Counted from the first letter of the stretch, positions 9,505 to 19,240 are shown. The stretch: 64,000 bases of DNA from Vibrio tubiashii (GCF_028551255.1 NZ_CP117029.1:1178001-1242000); one strand, 5' to 3'. A program made the numbers and translations. Notes: generated by a model not told the origin, from the letters alone.

Positions 9505-9629
9505 CTCGCTTCTCGCTTCTCGCTTCTCGCTTCTCGCTTCTCGCTTCTCGCTTCTCGCTTCTCGCTTCTCGCTTCTCGCTTCTCGCTTCTCGCTTCTCGC
9601 TTCTCGCTTCTCGCTTCTCGCTTCTCGCT
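9504..9629. repeat. Tandem array, 18 perfect copies of a 7-bp unit
   Basis: The unit TCTCGCT (AGCGAGA on the minus strand) is repeated 18 times with no mismatch over 126 bp. The last copy supplies two bases of the xthA TAG stop codon. The array lies in the xthA 3' untranslated region and directly touches the terminator stem region. Because 7 is not a multiple of 3 and the unit makes no stop codon, all frames through it stay open on both strands, which produces spurious open frames. Perfect short repeats of this kind are expected to vary in copy number by replication slippage. Similar AGCGAGA arrays occur in other Vibrio genomes, as far as I recall. Confidence 0.97.
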
Positions 9630-10434
9630 ACTTAAACGTCGACCAAATCGGTGCGTGATCAGAAGGTTTTTCGATACCACGTAATTCGTAGTCAACATCT
9701 GATTCGATACATTTCTCGGCAAGTTTTGGAGTGGCTAGAACCACATCGATACGTAGGCCGCGGTTGTCAGGGAACCCTTTGGAGCGGTAATCAAACCATG
9801 AGAAACGATCGTTTACATCTGGGTTGATTTGACGGAAAGTGTCGACAAAGCCCCAGTCTAATAGTGTCTTCAACCATTCACGCTCTTCCGGTTGGAACGA
9901 ACACTTACCGGTTTTTAACCAACGCTTACGGTTTGGTTCGCCAATGCCGATGTCTGCGTCAATCGGGCTGATGTTAATGTCGCCCATAACGATAAGCTGC
10001 TCATCGTTGTTGTGATGATCGTTCAGGTAAGTCATTAAGTCTTTATAGAACTGACGCTTATACGGGAACTTGGTTTCGTGGCTAATGTTATCGCCTTGTG
10101 GGAAGTAGCCATTAAGTACAGTGATTTTTTCACCATTATCATCTTCTAACGTCACCATGATCATACGCTTTTGATGATCTTCGTTATCGGTTGGGAAACC
10201 TTTTTGAACTGAGATAGGTTCTTTCTTACACAGCATGGCAACGCCGTAGTGCGCTTTCTGCCCATGGAAGTACACCTTGTAACCCATTGCTTCCACATCT
10301 TCTAGGGGGAAGGCTTCGTCGTGAACTTTGATTTCTTGTAGGCCGATAACGTCAGGTTGATGCTTATCGATCACGGCTTGTAGTTGATGAAGGCGGGCAC
10401 GAAGACCGTTGATATTAAATGAAATAACTTTCAT
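9628..10434 (-). CDS. xthA: Exodeoxyribonuclease III
   Basis: A 268-residue enzyme, the same length as E. coli XthA. It is the main AP endonuclease and 3'-5' exonuclease of base excision repair in the cytoplasm. The endonuclease/exonuclease/phosphatase fold is evident from SFNINGLR near the start, LQEIK with catalytic Glu34, GDINI in the middle and the C-terminal SDHAPIW with the active-site histidine near 260. The start was set at the ATG giving MKVISFN, because the upstream in-frame extension has no family counterpart. The stop codon TAG takes its last two bases from the heptamer array. The gene is convergent with cdiI and divergent from the chemoreceptor. Confidence 0.96.
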   Translation of the reverse strand: MKVISFNINGLRARLHQLQAVIDKHQPDVIGLQEIKVHDEAFPLEDVEAMGYKVYFHGQKAHYGVAMLCKKEPISVQKGFPTDNEDHQKRMIMVTLEDDNGEKITVLNGYFPQGDNISHETKFPYKRQFYKDLMTYLNDHHNNDEQLIVMGDINISPIDADIGIGEPNRKRWLKTGKCSFQPEEREWLKTLLDWGFVDTFRQINPDVNDRFSWFDYRSKGFPDNRGLRIDVVLATPKLAEKCIESDVDYELRGIEKPSDHAPIWSTFK

Positions 10435-10643
10435 TTCAGTTCCTTGCTTGTGGCTGTTCGAATTTTTGTAAGGCAATACTAGCACCAATTATCGTTTGCG
10501 GCGAAGGTGATGAACCGACTTAGCAGTTATTAACATTTTTTTAAACTTTCGATTGATATCTACTTTGTTTATGGTGTAATTCCAATGATGCTTACTAATT
10601 AATTTGTCTATTTGAAACACCGAGTTTGCTATAAGGATGTATT

Positions 10644-12761
10644 ATGCGAACGTTATCAGTGCAGTGGAAAATCACACTCCTCGCAGGTTTTTGCCTGCTT
10701 GTTACTTCTCTTTCTTTGATTGGCTTTTCCGTATATAACGCGATTTCTAATCAACACCAGATCAAACAGCAGAGTTCAAAGTCTGTTATCGACAAGTCAG
10801 AACAGATTGTTGAGACTCGTGCTTTGCTTAATGCGACGCAGGTTTCAGAGTTTCTAAATGAAGCTTTGTACCGAGCAGAGATGCTCGCATCGAGCGTGAT
10901 GTTTCAAAAGAACCTAAGTGAAGAAAACTTTGGTGATAGTGAGGAGCTACGAACCGCATTGGATGAGATGGTACGCAGAGCGGTTATAGATTTTGAAAGT
11001 GTACAAGGTGCCTACTTGGTGTTTAGGCCCAATATGCTTGATAACGAAGATAGCAACTATGTTGACGCTGAGTATGTTGGCTCCAATGAAATTGGTCGAT
11101 TTGCACCATATTGGATGACAGCGCAAAACGGTGAGAACATTGTTTCGAGTGTTTTATCTGAAGCCGTATTAGAAGACGCAACCAACAGTGAGCGTTTCTA
11201 CTGTCCATTAGCGTCGGGTGAAACCTGTATTACCACGCCAAGAGTAGTCACTCAAGATGGCGGGGCATTCTTAACCAGTTCAATTTCAATTCCACTCTTG
11301 ATTGATGATACAACAATTGGTTTCTTTGGCATCGACCTGCGATTAGATGGTCTGTCAGGGATTGTCGTTAACTCTGATCAACAGCTGTTTTCCGGTAGTG
11401 GTAACGTCAATCTGATCAGTTTGGATGGTTCATTGATCGCCAGTGATAATCCATCTAGTTCGGTCGGCCAGCCATTTGTGAGTGATATTGTTTCTCCGGA
11501 TAAGTTAACTGACCTATTGTTTGGCCAATCTGTTCAGACACAGTGGAGTGAAGATGGCCAGTGGCTTAATGTTTTTGCTCCAATTATGGTCGCGAATCAG
11601 ACTTGGGGCGTGCTATTTGATCTGCCTCGCTCTAGTGTGCTTGCAGATGCAGAGGCTCTCGATGAGATAATCAGCCAGCAAGTCGAGTCGAGTGTGGCGA
11701 CAGAGCTTATCGCAGGTATTGTGCTTGTAGTGCTTGGTCTTGCTACGATTGCCTTCTCTGCCTCGCGATTAGTGAAGCCAATTCGAGAAGTGGTTGTACG
11801 CTTAGATGATATTGCCTCTGGTGAAGGGGACTTAACCCAACGTTTAGAGGTGAAGTCGCAAGATGAAATAGGGCAGCTCGCGATAGGCTTCAACCGTTTC
11901 TTAGACAAACTGCAATCAATTATCAGTGAAGTTGTTGATACGACGATTCAAGTTGGAACGACAACCCAACAGTCGCGAGTTGCTGCGCAGCAAACTCGCA
12001 CCAGTAGCGACTCGCAGTTTAAAGAAGTAGATTTAGTGGCAACGGCATCTGAAGAGATGACTCAAACGGCGGGCTTGGTGGTTCAAAATGCTGAAGTGGC
12101 AGTGCGAGAGGCTGAGAAGGCAAACGAGTCGGCTGCAACTGGTCAAGACGTGATTGAGAAATCTCAGCAGGAGATGATGCGTTTGGTCGAACGCATGACA
12201 GCCGCTGTCCCCGTTGTGGAAGAACTGGCGGCCAATAATGCCAATATTACTGAGATCTTATCTGTCATCGAGGGTATATCTGAGCAAACCAACCTACTTG
12301 CACTTAATGCCGCTATTGAAGCTGCTAGGGCTGGTGAACAAGGAAGAGGTTTTGCGGTAGTTGCTGACGAAGTTCGTAACCTTGCTAGCCGAACTCAAGA
12401 ATCCGTTGGTGAAATCAGACAAGTGATCGAAAACGTGCAAAACGGCACGCGAGATGTGGTTCAAGCGATTCAAGATGGTAACGATCTTGCCAATGATTCT
12501 GCTGTGCAAGTACAAAATGCAGCGAAAGAGCTAGGTCAGATCTTTGAAGCAATCGCATCGATCAATGATATGAACACTCAGATCGTTAAGGCGGCTGAAG
12601 AGCAACAGTCCGTTTCGGCAGAGGTTAACCAGAGTGTAAGTAATATCCGAGATTTGAGCGCGCAAATCCTTACTCAAGCTGAAGAGTCAGAGACGGTTAG
12701 TGCTCAAATTGCCGATTTGTCTGATAAGCAGCAGCAGTTGGTGAATCAGTTTAAAGTCTAG
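10644..12761 (+). CDS. Methyl-accepting chemotaxis protein with periplasmic Cache-type sensor
   Basis: A 705-residue chemoreceptor. A transmembrane helix near residues 10-32 is followed by a ~320-residue periplasmic region whose pattern (an FR-x-N with YW-x-T segment and ISIPL) suggests a double Cache (dCache) ligand-binding domain. A second transmembrane helix lies near 352-375, then a HAMP linker, then the cytoplasmic signalling helices with the hairpin tip [20 protein letters not shown] near 542-562. It should bind a small extracellular ligand and control CheA through CheW. The ligand cannot be read from sequence. An AAGGA ribosome site sits 8-12 nt before the ATG. It is monocistronic, with a strong terminator downstream. 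Confidence 0.93.
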   Translation: MRTLSVQWKITLLAGFCLLVTSLSLIGFSVYNAISNQHQIKQQSSKSVIDKSEQIVETRALLNATQVSEFLNEALYRAEMLASSVMFQKNLSEENFGDSEELRTALDEMVRRAVIDFESVQGAYLVFRPNMLDNEDSNYVDAEYVGSNEIGRFAPYWMTAQNGENIVSSVLSEAVLEDATNSERFYCPLASGETCITTPRVVTQDGGAFLTSSISIPLLIDDTTIGFFGIDLRLDGLSGIVVNSDQQLFSGSGNVNLISLDGSLIASDNPSSSVGQPFVSDIVSPDKLTDLLFGQSVQTQWSEDGQWLNVFAPIMVANQTWGVLFDLPRSSVLADAEALDEIISQQVESSVATELIAGIVLVVLGLATIAFSASRLVKPIREVVVRLDDIASGEGDLTQRLEVKSQDEIGQLAIGFNRFLDKLQSIISEVVDTTIQVGTTTQQSRVAAQQTRTSSDSQFKEVDLVATASEEMTQTAGLVVQNAEVAVREAEKANESAATGQDVIEKSQQEMMRLVERMTAAVPVVEELAANNANITEILSVIEGISEQTNLLALNAAIEAARAGEQGRGFAVVADEVRNLASRTQESVGEIRQVIENVQNGTRDVVQAIQDGNDLANDSAVQVQNAAKELGQIFEAIASINDMNTQIVKAAEEQQSVSAEVNQSVSNIRDLSAQILTQAEESETVSAQIADLSDKQQQLVNQFKV

Positions 12762-12787
12762 ATAATGGATTCTCACCGTTAAAAATA

Positions 12788-12817
12788 AAAAGGGTTTCGT
12801 TGTACGAAACCCTTTTT
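12788..12817 (+). terminator. Intrinsic terminator of the chemoreceptor gene
   Basis: AAAAGGGTTTCGT pairs perfectly with ACGAAACCCTTTT around a 3-nt loop and runs into a T tract. The A-rich 5' flank means it can also act on the minus strand for roxA. Confidence 0.9.
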
Positions 12818-12845
12818 GTATCAGTGCCTAGCTTCAATTAGCGAG

Positions 12846-13979
12846 TTAATCGAGATACCAGTAGCCTTTGTTGACAAGCTCGGTAAGAAGTTTTACAGCC
12901 TGCTCATCGGTCAGGTTAGAAAAAGTGTGAATGTTGATTTGTTCATGATTACATAACGCATCAAGTAGCCACTTCTCACTGACTTGGAAAGTTTCACCGT
13001 TGATATAAGCTTTATTGTCATCTTGCTGATGATATAAAGCGCGAACTCCCGATACTTTACGTAGTGTGCCCGAAGCATCAAGGTGCTCGAAAATCTCTGA
13101 TGCGGTCAGTAACTCTTCTGGCTCAATAACGTCAAGCTGGTGGCGAGATTGACTGAGCATCGCGCCTAAGAACTGCTTAATATCAGCGTCAGAGCTTAAA
13201 GCGTTCTTTAGCATGTTAGCGAGCAAATCTGTATCTGAAGATAAGATTTCGCCATAACTGGCTTGAGGCTTCATATTTGGGTTGTGTAGGTGCACATCGC
13301 CCATATCATGCGCCAAGATATAATCGGCAAAGTTACTGAGTAGCTCTTGTTCTTTCGGTGAACGATAGCCAATAGAGTAGCTCATGCTTGGTTCAAGCGT
13401 GTCTCCCTCATGAGGGAATCCAGGTGGAATATAAAGAATGTCGCCGGGCTCTAAAATCTCATCAATGATCGCATCAAACCCTTCAATTTGTCTTAACGCA
13501 CCTGCTTGAATCGACTCTTTGTATTGGCCAACGTCTTTATCGCCAACTCGCCAATGACGTTTACCACTACCTTGAATAATGAACACATCGTATTGGTCGA
13601 TATGGGGACCAACACCCCCTTTAGGTGCTGAGAAGCAGACCATTAAGTCATCAAACAACCAATTAGGTAACGATTTAAAAGGTTTAATCAATTCAGCGGA
13701 ACCCAAGTGCCAATGGTTACACGCTTGTACGACCAACTGCCAATGTGACTCATCTAAAGATTCGAAATGAGATTCAGCAAACGGCCCATGTTGCGCTGTC
13801 CAATTGTTGTTTTTATTGGTGATGAAGCGTGAATCCACTTCTTCTTCCATTGCGAGGCCAGCTAACTCATCAGGAGAAATAGGATCAATGAAGTCGGTAA
13901 GTCCAGCCTTAATGACCGTTGGTTTCTTGTGCCAGAACTCTGCGAGGAAATGCTCAAGATCAAAGCTTAGTTGGTACAT
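12846..13979 (-). CDS. roxA: Ribosomal protein L16 arginine hydroxylase, JmjC/cupin oxygenase
   Basis: A 377-residue 2-oxoglutarate/Fe(II)-dependent oxygenase of the YcfD/RoxA family (373 residues in E. coli). This family hydroxylates an arginine of ribosomal protein L16. The JmjC fold shows the iron ligands His126-x-Asp128 (in PHIDQYD) and His190 (in PPGFPHEGD). The C-terminal winged-helix part used for dimerisation and substrate contact is also present. The start lies inside the end of the upstream ybaM frame (13 nt overlap), so translation is probably coupled. It is the last gene of the priC-ybaM-roxA run. Confidence 0.9.
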   Translation of the reverse strand: MYQLSFDLEHFLAEFWHKKPTVIKAGLTDFIDPISPDELAGLAMEEEVDSRFITNKNNNWTAQHGPFAESHFESLDESHWQLVVQACNHWHLGSAELIKPFKSLPNWLFDDLMVCFSAPKGGVGPHIDQYDVFIIQGSGKRHWRVGDKDVGQYKESIQAGALRQIEGFDAIIDEILEPGDILYIPPGFPHEGDTLEPSMSYSIGYRSPKEQELLSNFADYILAHDMGDVHLHNPNMKPQASYGEILSSDTDLLANMLKNALSSDADIKQFLGAMLSQSRHQLDVIEPEELLTASEIFEHLDASGTLRKVSGVRALYHQQDDNKAYINGETFQVSEKWLLDALCNHEQINIHTFSNLTDEQAVKLLTELVNKGYWYLD

Positions 13980-14137
13980 GAGCTCTCCAACTTACTTTCT
14001 AAATCTGCTTGAACAATCTTGATGGCTTCGAGTGCGACTTTAGGATCAACCTCATTGCTTTCTAAAAGGTAGATAAGATCAACCGCAAGTTTGATTTCAT
14101 CCGGTGCGTTGTCTAATCCTGAGTTCGACGAAGACAT
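13967..14137 (-). CDS. ybaM: YbaM-like small protein, DUF2496
   Basis: A 56-residue frame. The core reads LDNAPDEIKLAVDLIYLLE and then NEVDPKVALEAIKIV, matching the YbaM/DUF2496 family found next to priC in enterobacteria. The function of the family is unknown. The ATG overlaps the priC stop by one base (TAATG), and the 3' end overlaps the roxA start by 13 nt, so the three genes form a compact operon. It ends at a TAA at 13967-13969. The C-terminal tail (SSCTN) is specific to this sequence. Confidence 0.85.
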   Translation of the reverse strand: MSSSNSGLDNAPDEIKLAVDLIYLLESNEVDPKVALEAIKIVQADLESKLESSCTN

Positions 14138-14685
14138 TACTGATTTCTCTCTCTGTAGGTAATTTGCTTTTCTATTTTGAGTTTGGCTTCTTGGCAGCGT
14201 TGCAGTCGTTGCTCAGTGGCCATTAGCGCCTGCTGTGCAGATTGTTGCTGAAATGGCGGCGCGTATTGAAGCGCAAGTTCTTTATCGCGTACCATCTCCA
14301 TTAAGCGTCGCTCCCATTCTTGGTGCTGCGCCAAATGTTGGTAGAGCTCGTTGATCGGCTTTCTGAAATAGCTGCTGTGTTTAGGTTCGTTTTTACGAAT
14401 AGTTGTGGTGGCAAGTTCACGCTGAATAGCACTCATCTGGGCGAGCAAACGCTCAGTCAGATACTCGGCACGCATAGCCGTCAGCTTTCCTGCATCTTCT
14501 TCGCGAATGATACTGTCTAGAGTCGACTGAGTTTCTTTGACGCATGGAACGAGTAATTTGGCTTTACACCGAAACAGTCGCTCGTCAAAAAGGGCAAGGT
14601 GGTGCTCACCACGCTGTCGGTCTAAAGCCGCAGCGTTGATGGCGAGTTGTTCAAGCGTTGATTGTAACTGCTTAACTTTACTCAT
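14137..14685 (-). CDS. priC: Primosomal replication protein PriC
   Basis: A 182-residue basic, helical protein. PriC helps load DnaB at stalled replication forks by recognising forks with a leading-strand gap and interacting with SSB. The pattern LEQLAINAAALDRQR near the N terminus and AEYLTERLLAQMSAIQREL in the middle fits the PriC family. Length is close to E. coli PriC (175). The gene follows the TSUP permease gene by 8 nt and overlaps ybaM by one base. Sequence conservation in this family is low, so the neighbour ybaM strengthens the call. Confidence 0.87.
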   Translation of the reverse strand: MSKVKQLQSTLEQLAINAAALDRQRGEHHLALFDERLFRCKAKLLVPCVKETQSTLDSIIREEDAGKLTAMRAEYLTERLLAQMSAIQRELATTTIRKNEPKHSSYFRKPINELYQHLAQHQEWERRLMEMVRDKELALQYAPPFQQQSAQQALMATEQRLQRCQEAKLKIEKQITYRERNQ

Positions 14686-14693
14686 AAATGTGC

Positions 14694-15473
14694 CTAAAGG
14701 TTAACAAACCAAGCTTCGTATGCGAGTTTTACTGCAAGGATACTGACGACCGTAACGAAAACAGGTCGAATGAATTTTGCGCCAAAGCGTATCGCAGAGT
14801 GTGCGCCAACAAATGCGCCCGCCATTAAGCACACGCCCATGGTCAAGCCAAGTACCCAATCTATATGACCAAGTATCGCGAAGGTCACTAAAGAAGTGAA
14901 GTTGCTGGTGAAATTCATCGCCTTGGCCAAGCCGGAAGCGAGCAAAATATTGAGTCGATACAGTGCCATTGAACTGACTGTCCAAAATGCGCCTGTACCC
15001 GGGCCAGCAACACCATCATAGAACCCAAGCGTTAAACCTTGCGCATACTGCTTTTTGTTTAACACAGGGCAAGGTTGCGGGGATTCATTATTCACATTAC
15101 TTGGCGTTTTGTGCCAAATCGTATAAATCGCTGCAGCAAGAATGACCAGTGGCAATATTTTTTCTAGCCACTGGGTACTGATGAGGTCAACAAACAGAGT
15201 ACCTAATATGGCACCAATTAAAGTGGCAACAAAAGCACGAAGCCAACATTGGGGTTTAAATAGCTTTTTACGATAGTAGGTAAACGCGGCAGTGGATGAT
15301 GCAAACGTAGCAGCAAGCTTATTGGTGCCCAACGCAATATGCGGAGGCAATCCCAAAGAGAGCAGAGCCGGGACGGTAAGCATACCGCCGCCACCTGCAA
15401 CCGCATCGATAAATCCAGCCAAGAAAGCGACCAGTGCCAACACCAACAACATGGTTGGCTCAAAAAGTTCCAT
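14694..15473 (-). CDS. TSUP family permease, TauE/SafE type (YfcA-like)
   Basis: A 259-residue inner-membrane protein with about eight hydrophobic segments. The two signature repeats of the TauE/SafE family are present: AGFIDAVAGGGGMLTVPALL in the first half, and GFYDGVAGPGTGAFW in the second. Relatives export or import sulfite, sulfonates or other small sulfur/organic anions; the substrate here is unknown. I chose the ATG at 15471-15473, giving MELFEP, which aligns with the YfcA start and has an AAAGAAG upstream. A further in-frame ATG at 15537-15539 would add 22 residues and overlap dinG by 8 nt. Confidence 0.85.
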   Translation of the reverse strand: MELFEPTMLLVLALVAFLAGFIDAVAGGGGMLTVPALLSLGLPPHIALGTNKLAATFASSTAAFTYYRKKLFKPQCWLRAFVATLIGAILGTLFVDLISTQWLEKILPLVILAAAIYTIWHKTPSNVNNESPQPCPVLNKKQYAQGLTLGFYDGVAGPGTGAFWTVSSMALYRLNILLASGLAKAMNFTSNFTSLVTFAILGHIDWVLGLTMGVCLMAGAFVGAHSAIRFGAKFIRPVFVTVVSILAVKLAYEAWFVNL

Positions 15474-15531
15474 ATAGTTATTCTTCTTTAATTCTATATA
15501 TAGAGAGTAGGAATAGGCCTCTAGACCAGTG

Positions 15532-17604
15532 TTATTCAATAATGCGCTTAAACGGAGGGAGTGAGTCTAGTAACGCGCTGCCGTAACGTTTGGTCACTAC
15601 TCTTCGATCAAGGATGATGACTTTACCAGAATCCTGCTCTTTACGCAGCAAACGACCGACTGACTGAATCAACTTTTTGCTTGCCTCTGGTACCGTAATT
15701 TGCATAAACGGGTTCCCGCCTCGACTTTCAATGTATTCGGCGTGAGCTTGTTCAACCGGGGAAGTAGGAACAGCGAAAGGTATCTTGGTGATAATTAAGT
15801 TTTCTAATAGCTCTCCTGGCAAATCTAGCCCTTCAGAGAAGCTCCCAGTACCAAAAAGAACGCTGGTTTTCTGGCACTGAACCAGTGTTTTATGTTTTTT
15901 TAGTATTTCTGAGCGAGACTCTTTCCCTTGTACCTGCAAGCCCCATCCTCTTTTTACGAAATCTGTTGAGAGGGCATCGGCCACTTGGTTCATCTGCCAA
16001 TAAGACGAGAACAGAACGAGGTTTGCCTTATTACTTTCAACCAGATTAGGAAGTTTTTCGATCAACTGCTCGGTAAACTGTGGCGCAGAAGGTTCACAGG
16101 ACATTTTCGGAATATGTAGCTCTGCTTGGTTTTGATAGTCAAACGGAGAAGCGAGCGCGAGGAATCTAACGCCATCTTCCGCCTTTTCACTCACGCCTGC
16201 CTGACGGCAGAAAAAGCTAAAGGAATTAAGTGCTCGCATGGTAGCGGATGTGAGCACGGCTCCTACGCAGCGGCTCCATATTTGTTGGTCAAGCTGCCAA
16301 CCAACTTCGAGCGGAGAAACATTGACCACAAAATCACCTTCACGCTCTGGGCTTACTTCTAGCCAACGGGCAAGTGGGGCGCCTTTCTCTCTTAATGGCT
16401 CTGCCATTAGGTTCCAAACTTGCGCGAGGTTATCCATGCGTTGAATATAGAAGCCTAATTCTGCTAAAGCGGGTTCTGCGAGTCGATTGGCAAGCTCACC
16501 ATCTTTTACTCGCTCTGAGATAAGGTCCGCGACCTTGGCTACTACTTGCGCGCCTTTTTGGGAGAGTTTTTTCAACTCTTTGGCCTCTTCTTCAAGCCAG
16601 CTCGGCAGTTCTCCATTTTCGAAACGATAGATGTTCTCCTCAAAATGAGCTGGGTCAAAGCGAGTTGCTAGTTGGCTCAATGAAGGAATGAGCTGTTGAA
16701 CTGAATCTTGCAATTCATTTCTAAACCGAGCGACTCGTTTCTCATCGGCCATATTGGCAAACTTAGTCACTGATTGGTTGAGTCTTTCAAGCCAACTCGC
16801 TGCGCCTTTTAAACTCGCCGCGGCAGAAGAGTGGTCACGGGCTACGTGAGGCAGGTGGTGAGCCTCATCAAAAACGTAAATGGTGTTTTCTGGTTCTGGC
16901 AGAATGACACCGCCACCAAGATCTGCGTCCGCCATGACCAAGCTATGGTTAGCAATGATGACATCGGCTTTATCAAGCTCAGAACGCGCTTTTTGAAACG
17001 GGCAATCTCTATGTGCAGGCATACTAAGGTTGCAGCTGTGCTTATCACTGACTATTAATTGCCAGATCTCATCTTTGATTGGCTTAGGCCAACTGTCACG
17101 ATCACCATCCCACTTACCTTGTGCCAGAGACTTATACATGATTTCGAGTAGCTCAATGTCTTTCTTCTTTGGTTTCGATTCAAACATAGCGAGCTGACCG
17201 CCATCTACACCACTCGCTGAAGCCAGTTTTTCTGCGCAGCAGTAGCGTTGGCGACCTTTCGCCAAGATAAACGAAAACTCTCGATCTGTGAGCCTTCTAT
17301 ATAGAGGCAGATCTTTTCCAACCAATTGCTCTTGAAGCGCGACAGTCGCGGTTGAAATAACCACTTTACGATTATTCAGCACGGCAACAGGAATCGTCGC
17401 CATTAAATAAGAGAGAGATTTACCAATTCCTGTGCCCGCTTCGGCGACAATCATCCGTGTTGATTTGTGATATTCGCCACATAATGTTTTTGCTATCTCC
17501 GCAACAAGATAGTTCTGAGCTCGACGAGGTACAAAGTTTTCTAGCTGTGATTGTAGATTTTGATAACTGGTACGAATGGATTGTTGAATTTTACTGGTTA
17601 GCAT
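15532..17604 (-). CDS. dinG: ATP-dependent DNA helicase DinG
   Basis: A 690-residue superfamily 2 (XPD-like) 5'-3' helicase that unwinds D-loops, R-loops and forks. Walker A lies at AEAGTGIGKS (54-63) and the DEAH box at 246-249. The C-terminal helicase half has GSFSEGLDLPG and the arginine-finger motif QSVGRLLR. The iron-sulfur domain is unusual: a Cys122-Cys123 doublet replaces a single Cys, and C191-x9-C201 lacks the middle cysteine that E. coli DinG has between the equivalent positions. No clear LexA box precedes it. It is the first gene of the leftward run dinG - TSUP - priC - ybaM - roxA. Confidence 0.92.
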   Translation of the reverse strand: MLTSKIQQSIRTSYQNLQSQLENFVPRRAQNYLVAEIAKTLCGEYHKSTRMIVAEAGTGIGKSLSYLMATIPVAVLNNRKVVISTATVALQEQLVGKDLPLYRRLTDREFSFILAKGRQRYCCAEKLASASGVDGGQLAMFESKPKKKDIELLEIMYKSLAQGKWDGDRDSWPKPIKDEIWQLIVSDKHSCNLSMPAHRDCPFQKARSELDKADVIIANHSLVMADADLGGGVILPEPENTIYVFDEAHHLPHVARDHSSAAASLKGAASWLERLNQSVTKFANMADEKRVARFRNELQDSVQQLIPSLSQLATRFDPAHFEENIYRFENGELPSWLEEEAKELKKLSQKGAQVVAKVADLISERVKDGELANRLAEPALAELGFYIQRMDNLAQVWNLMAEPLREKGAPLARWLEVSPEREGDFVVNVSPLEVGWQLDQQIWSRCVGAVLTSATMRALNSFSFFCRQAGVSEKAEDGVRFLALASPFDYQNQAELHIPKMSCEPSAPQFTEQLIEKLPNLVESNKANLVLFSSYWQMNQVADALSTDFVKRGWGLQVQGKESRSEILKKHKTLVQCQKTSVLFGTGSFSEGLDLPGELLENLIITKIPFAVPTSPVEQAHAEYIESRGGNPFMQITVPEASKKLIQSVGRLLRKEQDSGKVIILDRRVVTKRYGSALLDSLPPFKRIIE

Positions 17605-18120
17605 ACTGTGACCTATATTGCGGGTGTCGCATCATAGCACAGTTCTCTAAGTACTACTTAGTTCACGAAATAGAATCCTTATTAATCAAATGTGGATCTT
17701 GTTCACAAAAAAAAACTGAACCTTCAGGCACTTACAATTAATTCTAAATGTAAAAAATATATCACGCCAATGGTTTTGCTTTTGTAGTGAATTATTTTGT
17801 CTAACTCTATTTAGAACATAATTGGAAGGATAAAAATCTAAAATTAGTTTTATTAGAAGAAACTAACAAAGTCGTCATTAAACCATGATGTCGCTCGAAA
17901 TTTAACCTTGAAATTCTGTAAATTACTGATATATATGATTTTTATGTTTTTTTATCAAAGTTTTTTAGATCATTTGACACGTCGCATAATCTTTTGCAAT
18001 CTAGACCCCGAAATTAAGTGGCGATGATATCTGACCAGTAAGAGATTGGAATCATCATCAAAAAACATAAAGGGAACCGGACAAGGAATTCCCATTCTAT
18101 AGAAAAGGCAGTGGATTATT
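17605..18120 (+). promoter_or_regulatory. ompU upstream region with candidate sigma-70 promoter
   Basis: A 516-bp A+T-rich stretch between divergent dinG and the porin. The best promoter has -35 TTGACA at 17974-17979, a 17-bp spacer and a weak -10 CAATCT at 17997-18002, giving a leader of about 110 nt. In V. cholerae the ompU control region is bound by ToxR over a similarly long A+T-rich stretch; several TNAAA-like words occur here, but I could not define a convincing ToxR array. A 15-bp palindrome at 17647-17661 lies on the dinG side. No gene was found in it. Confidence 0.5.
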
Positions 18121-19134
18121 ATGAAAAAGACTCTAGTAGCTCTTTCAGTTCTAGCAGCATCAGCAGCAGCACCGTTTGCTAACGCAGCTATCGAACTATA
18201 CAACCAAGACGGCGTAACAGTTAACCTTAAAGGTGATATCGAAGTTGTTTACCGCAACGACCTTAAAGTCGACGGTAAAGGTAGCAGCCAAATGCAACAG
18301 CGTATCGAAGATGCAGATTTTGGCTTTGACATCCGCTACATGGTTAACGACGACTGGACAGTAGGTGCGTACTGGGAATTCAACGGTTCTGAATCTACTA
18401 ACTCTGAAATCACTCGTAACGGCGACACTTACGTAGCGGCTTACCACAAAACTTTTGGTTCAATCAAATTCGGCCGTACTTGTACTGCTGCAGATGACCT
18501 AGGTATCGGTTCAGATGAAGCATTCGGTATTTCTACTCTTCTAGACGCAGCGACTGACGAGTGTTCTGACGAAGCTGTTCGTTACGACTTCGACAACGGT
18601 ACGTTTTACGCAACTCTAGGTTTTGTTCAAAACAAACTTACTCAAGGACTAGTTCTTGATGGGACTAGCATAAAATCAGAGTCTAAGAAGAGTGGTACTC
18701 AAGACACTTACTACGATGCGCGCTTCGGTTACCGCGTAGCTGATTTCGACCTGTCTGCATTTGCTTCTCAGTACAACGCTGACGATTCAACTACTAAGAA
18801 AGACGACACAGCTTACGCTCTAGAAGTTGTTTACGGTGGTATTGAGAATGTTGGTCTATCTGTTGCTTACTACGCAGTAAATGCTGACGCTGATCAGTCT
18901 GACAACAGCATTCTTTCATTCGCTGCTGATTACACAATGGGTAAAGTAGGTTTTGCTGCAGGTTACTCATTGGCTGATCACGATGATAAGGCTAAAGAAG
19001 TTGATCGTTGGTTCGTGAACACTACCTACGCTGTAGCACCTAACACTAAGCTATACGCTGAGGTTGGTGGTTTTGACCAGAAAGATGTTGATGATAACAC
19101 TGGTCTAGCAATTGGTGTTGAAGCATCATTCTAA
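18121..19134 (+). CDS. ompU: Outer membrane porin, OmpU-type
   Basis: A 337-residue precursor with a 22-residue signal peptide ending ANA, then the trimeric general-porin pattern AIELYNQDG and VNLKGDIEV. The rest is alternating beta-strands separated by acidic loops, with a final strand ending in Phe (GVEASF), the BamA recognition signal. Porins of this type form the main diffusion channel of the Vibrio outer membrane and affect bile and acid resistance. Codon use is strongly biased (many GCT, GGT, CGT, AAC), as expected for a very highly expressed gene. Single gene with its own terminator. Whether it is strictly OmpU or a close paralogue cannot be settled by eye. Confidence 0.88.
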   Translation: MKKTLVALSVLAASAAAPFANAAIELYNQDGVTVNLKGDIEVVYRNDLKVDGKGSSQMQQRIEDADFGFDIRYMVNDDWTVGAYWEFNGSESTNSEITRNGDTYVAAYHKTFGSIKFGRTCTAADDLGIGSDEAFGISTLLDAATDECSDEAVRYDFDNGTFYATLGFVQNKLTQGLVLDGTSIKSESKKSGTQDTYYDARFGYRVADFDLSAFASQYNADDSTTKKDDTAYALEVVYGGIENVGLSVAYYAVNADADQSDNSILSFAADYTMGKVGFAAGYSLADHDDKAKEVDRWFVNTTYAVAPNTKLYAEVGGFDQKDVDDNTGLAIGVEASF

Positions 19135-19163
19135 TCTTAGTTTAAGAAAAGCTTAGAACATAT

Positions 19164-19193
19164 AAAAGCCACCTAAAAAGGTGGCTTTTGTTG
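19164..19193 (+). terminator. Intrinsic terminator of the porin gene
   Basis: AAAAGCCACCT pairs with AGGTGGCTTTT around an A-rich 4-nt loop and runs into TTTTG TTG TTTTTT. It separates the highly expressed porin from the DUF2057 gene. Confidence 0.92.
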
Positions 19194-19240
19194 TTTTTTG
19201 ATGTAAATATTAGCTGTTGTATCTTTAATAGGGATTAATA

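Noticed and set aside
9375..9722. Open frames through the heptamer array reading SEKREAR or FSLLASR repeats
   Set aside because: They result from a 7-bp unit without stop codons, overlap xthA, and have no start with a ribosome site.
17605..17640. Possible LexA box in front of dinG (CTGTGACC and following bases)
   Set aside because: The second half-site ACAG is missing at the required spacing, so SOS control is not supported.
17701..17960. ToxR-type direct repeats upstream of ompU
   Set aside because: TNAAA-like words are frequent in such A+T-rich DNA and no ordered array could be defined by eye.
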